The position numbers and the translations under genes are program-made. Below are positions 62,812 through 64,000 of a DNA stretch of 64,000 bases, piece by piece. Numbering within the stretch: position 1 is the first letter of the stretch; each line of letters starts with the position of its first letter. Location: positions 3,439,501 to 3,503,500 of the forward strand of contig NZ_CP121695.1 in the NCBI RefSeq assembly GCF_029761915.1. Direction: 5' to 3'. This DNA comes from Bradyrhizobium sp. CB1650 (GTDB lineage: Bacteria > Pseudomonadota > Alphaproteobacteria > Rhizobiales > Xanthobacteraceae). Under the pieces are notes generated by a model. That model did no database searches. It had not been told where the DNA came from and saw only the letters and a list, made by a program, of their open reading frames with translations.

Positions 62812-63609
62812 TTACTGCTCCCGCTTGACCGCGAAAAGATAGGTTTCGCTGACCGAGTGATGGCCAGTCACCTCATGCACGTCGTAGGGAATTCCGGACC
62901 ACTCCGCCTCCAGCCGCAAGCCTGCTGCGTTGCAGATGGCGAGCAATTCGCGCTTGTCGAAGATGACCTCCACGACCGGGGCCCCATAGGCAAGTTTCGT
63001 GAGGAAGGTCGTCGCGTGGTCGTGAAACACCGGGACGCCGTGCAAAATGCAGTAGCGCTCCGCGACCCGGGCTGCTTCGTGGATCGCTGCTTCGTAATCG
63101 ATGATGTGCATCAGGGCGACGCCATTGAACGCAACGTCGAACGATCGGTCGCCGTAGGGCAATCTCGTCGCATCTCCAACGTCAAATCGGCGGCCGGAAT
63201 GATGCATCCTGGCGCGGGCGATCATGGCCTCCGAGTAGTCCATGCCGCGATAGTCGATCGCGCCGGGGAGCATTGTTGCAAGGACTTCCGAGTAGCTGCC
63301 GGTCCCGCAGCCGATCTCGATGACCCGCGGACGCTCGATTCCGGTGGCGGCGATGGCCTTGGCCGCGACCTCGAAATCAATCCGGGGCCGGCCGCGCTTC
63401 ATGTCGGCAATCAAGCCGCGATAGGCGCGTTCCTGCCGCGCGACGGTGCGGGCGGCGAGCCAGCCGCTGGATGACCGCATCAGTTGCCTGGCTTCGTCGC
63501 GGCCGCTCAGCACGCGATAGTCGCTCGAGGTCATGATGTGGCGTCGCAAGAACGGCGACGATTTGATCACGCGCTTGCCGATTTGCCGGATGGTGCGGGG
63601 CAGCTTCAA
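62812..63609 (-). CDS. SAM-dependent methyltransferase
   Basis: 265-residue class I methyltransferase on the minus strand, convergent with the operon. A basic N-terminal segment (KRVIKSSPFLRRH) precedes the core: RVIEIGCGTGSYSEVLATML (motif I, about residue 95), YRGMDYSEAMIARARMH, FDVGDATRLPYGDRSFDVAF and ALMHIIDYEAAIHEAARVAE. The C-terminus ends with VHEVTGHHSVSETYLFAVK. It begins 10 bp after the stop of the rmlB gene on the same strand, so the two share a transcript. It may act on a dTDP-sugar or on the glycan. Confidence 0.83.
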   Translation of the reverse strand: MKLPRTIRQIGKRVIKSSPFLRRHIMTSSDYRVLSGRDEARQLMRSSSGWLAARTVARQERAYRGLIADMKRGRPRIDFEVAAKAIAATGIERPRVIEIGCGTGSYSEVLATMLPGAIDYRGMDYSEAMIARARMHHSGRRFDVGDATRLPYGDRSFDVAFNGVALMHIIDYEAAIHEAARVAERYCILHGVPVFHDHATTFLTKLAYGAPVVEVIFDKRELLAICNAAGLRLEAEWSGIPYDVHEVTGHHSVSETYLFAVKREQ

Positions 63610-63619
63610 GGCCGTGGCT

Positions 63620-64000
63620 CTAGACCGCAGATCGATATCCGTAGTTCGTCTCGATCCAGGTCCGGTAGCCGCCGTTGATCACGGCGCGCCACCATGCCTC
63701 GTTCTCGATGTACCAGCGAACCGTCTGCTCCAGGCCGGCGGCAAAATCGACGCTGCAGGGCTTACCAAGTTCGTTGGCAAGCTTGGTCGCATTGATCGCG
63801 TAACGATGGTCATGCCCCGGCCGGTCGGTCACGAACGTGATCAGCGATCGGCAGGATCGATCGCCGGCCGCCGGGCAGCCCGGGAATCGCTCTTTGAGTT
63901 TGGAGTCCTTGGCAAAGACGCGATCGATCGTCTCGCAGATCAAGCCCACGAGGTTGCGATTGTTCTGCTCGTTGTCGCCGCCGACATTGTAGGTCTCCCC
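63620..64000 (-). CDS. rmlB: dTDP-glucose 4,6-dehydratase (RmlB), C-terminal part
   Basis: The last 126 residues of an SDR dehydratase, with the start beyond the right edge. It reads GETYNVGGDNEQNNRNLVGL at the edge, then ITFVTDRPGHDHRYAINATK and WYIENEAWWRAVINGGYRTW, ending RSAV. GHDxRYAI and the WYxxNxxWW block are diagnostic of RmlB. It converts dTDP-glucose from RmlA to dTDP-4-keto-6-deoxyglucose, the substrate of the FdtA-like enzyme. It lies on the opposite strand to rmlA and about 5 kb away. Confidence 0.93.
   Translation of the reverse strand, partial: GETYNVGGDNEQNNRNLVGLICETIDRVFAKDSKLKERFPGCPAAGDRSCRSLITFVTDRPGHDHRYAINATKLANELGKPCSVDFAAGLEQTVRWYIENEAWWRAVINGGYRTWIETNYGYRSAV

Overview
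The window looks like chromosome of a Bradyrhizobium-type alphaproteobacterium. The evidence is high-GC coding with strong codon bias, Bradyrhizobiaceae-style intergenic palindromes (13191-13231 and 21211-21350), a tripartite tricarboxylate transporter, and a rhizobial polysaccharide locus headed by a MarR-type EPS regulator and a NusG paralog. The genus is an inference from these features, not from a marker gene.

Layout. (1) 1-4.7 kb is an insertion-sequence patch: an ISL3 transposase cut by the window edge, an IS110 transposase, and an IS481 element whose right end is duplicated, followed by a tRNA-like remnant. (2) 4.9-14.05 kb is a metabolic block around glyoxylate and 2-hydroxyacids: a GlcG-like protein, a large FAD/Fe-S dehydrogenase and a GntR regulator on the minus strand, facing two serine-glyoxylate-type aminotransferases, an MFS carrier and an enoyl-CoA hydratase-family protein on the plus strand. 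(3) 14.06-19.8 kb is an accessory insert: 24-bp direct repeats, a Cys-rich ORF, a DUF3102-like protein and a divergent tyrosine recombinase, converging on a minus-strand set of a 55-residue ORF, a GIY-YIG/DUF4357 protein lacking its catalytic Glu, and an AAA+ ATPase. (4) 20.2-23.4 kb is a tctCBA-type transporter. (5) 23.9-34.5 kb carries two large proteins that look exported by type I secretion, a deacetylase-like protein and a serralysin-like metalloprotease. They share long tandem repeats, each ending in an EF-hand-like calcium loop. Between them on the minus strand lie a class III CoA-transferase and a small exported protein.

(6) 34.7-64 kb is a surface-polysaccharide region. The part from about 38.4 to 46 kb is visibly lower in GC and contains a nucleotidyltransferase, an epimerase, a GT2 glycosyltransferase, a CapD-like dehydratase, methyltransferases and a frameshifted copy of the glycosyltransferase at 34.7 kb. 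The second part starts at 46.3 kb with two GTTCA-N5-TGAAC boxes, the MarR-type regulator, the NusG/RfaH-like protein and a JUMPstart/ops-like sequence. A long co-directional run follows: methyltransferases, Wzt/Wzm ABC exporter, cupin, two DegT aminotransferases, glycosyltransferases, RmlA and FdtA-like ketoisomerase, with RmlB at the right edge on the other strand. Together these predict an ABC-exported O-antigen or similar glycan with a dTDP-3-amino-3,6-dideoxyhexose and methyl decorations.

The strongest leads are the JUMPstart/ops-like site after the NusG paralog, the twin operator upstream of the EPS regulator, the AAA+ / GIY-YIG(E to Q) module in the accessory insert, and the repeat exchange between the two exported proteins.
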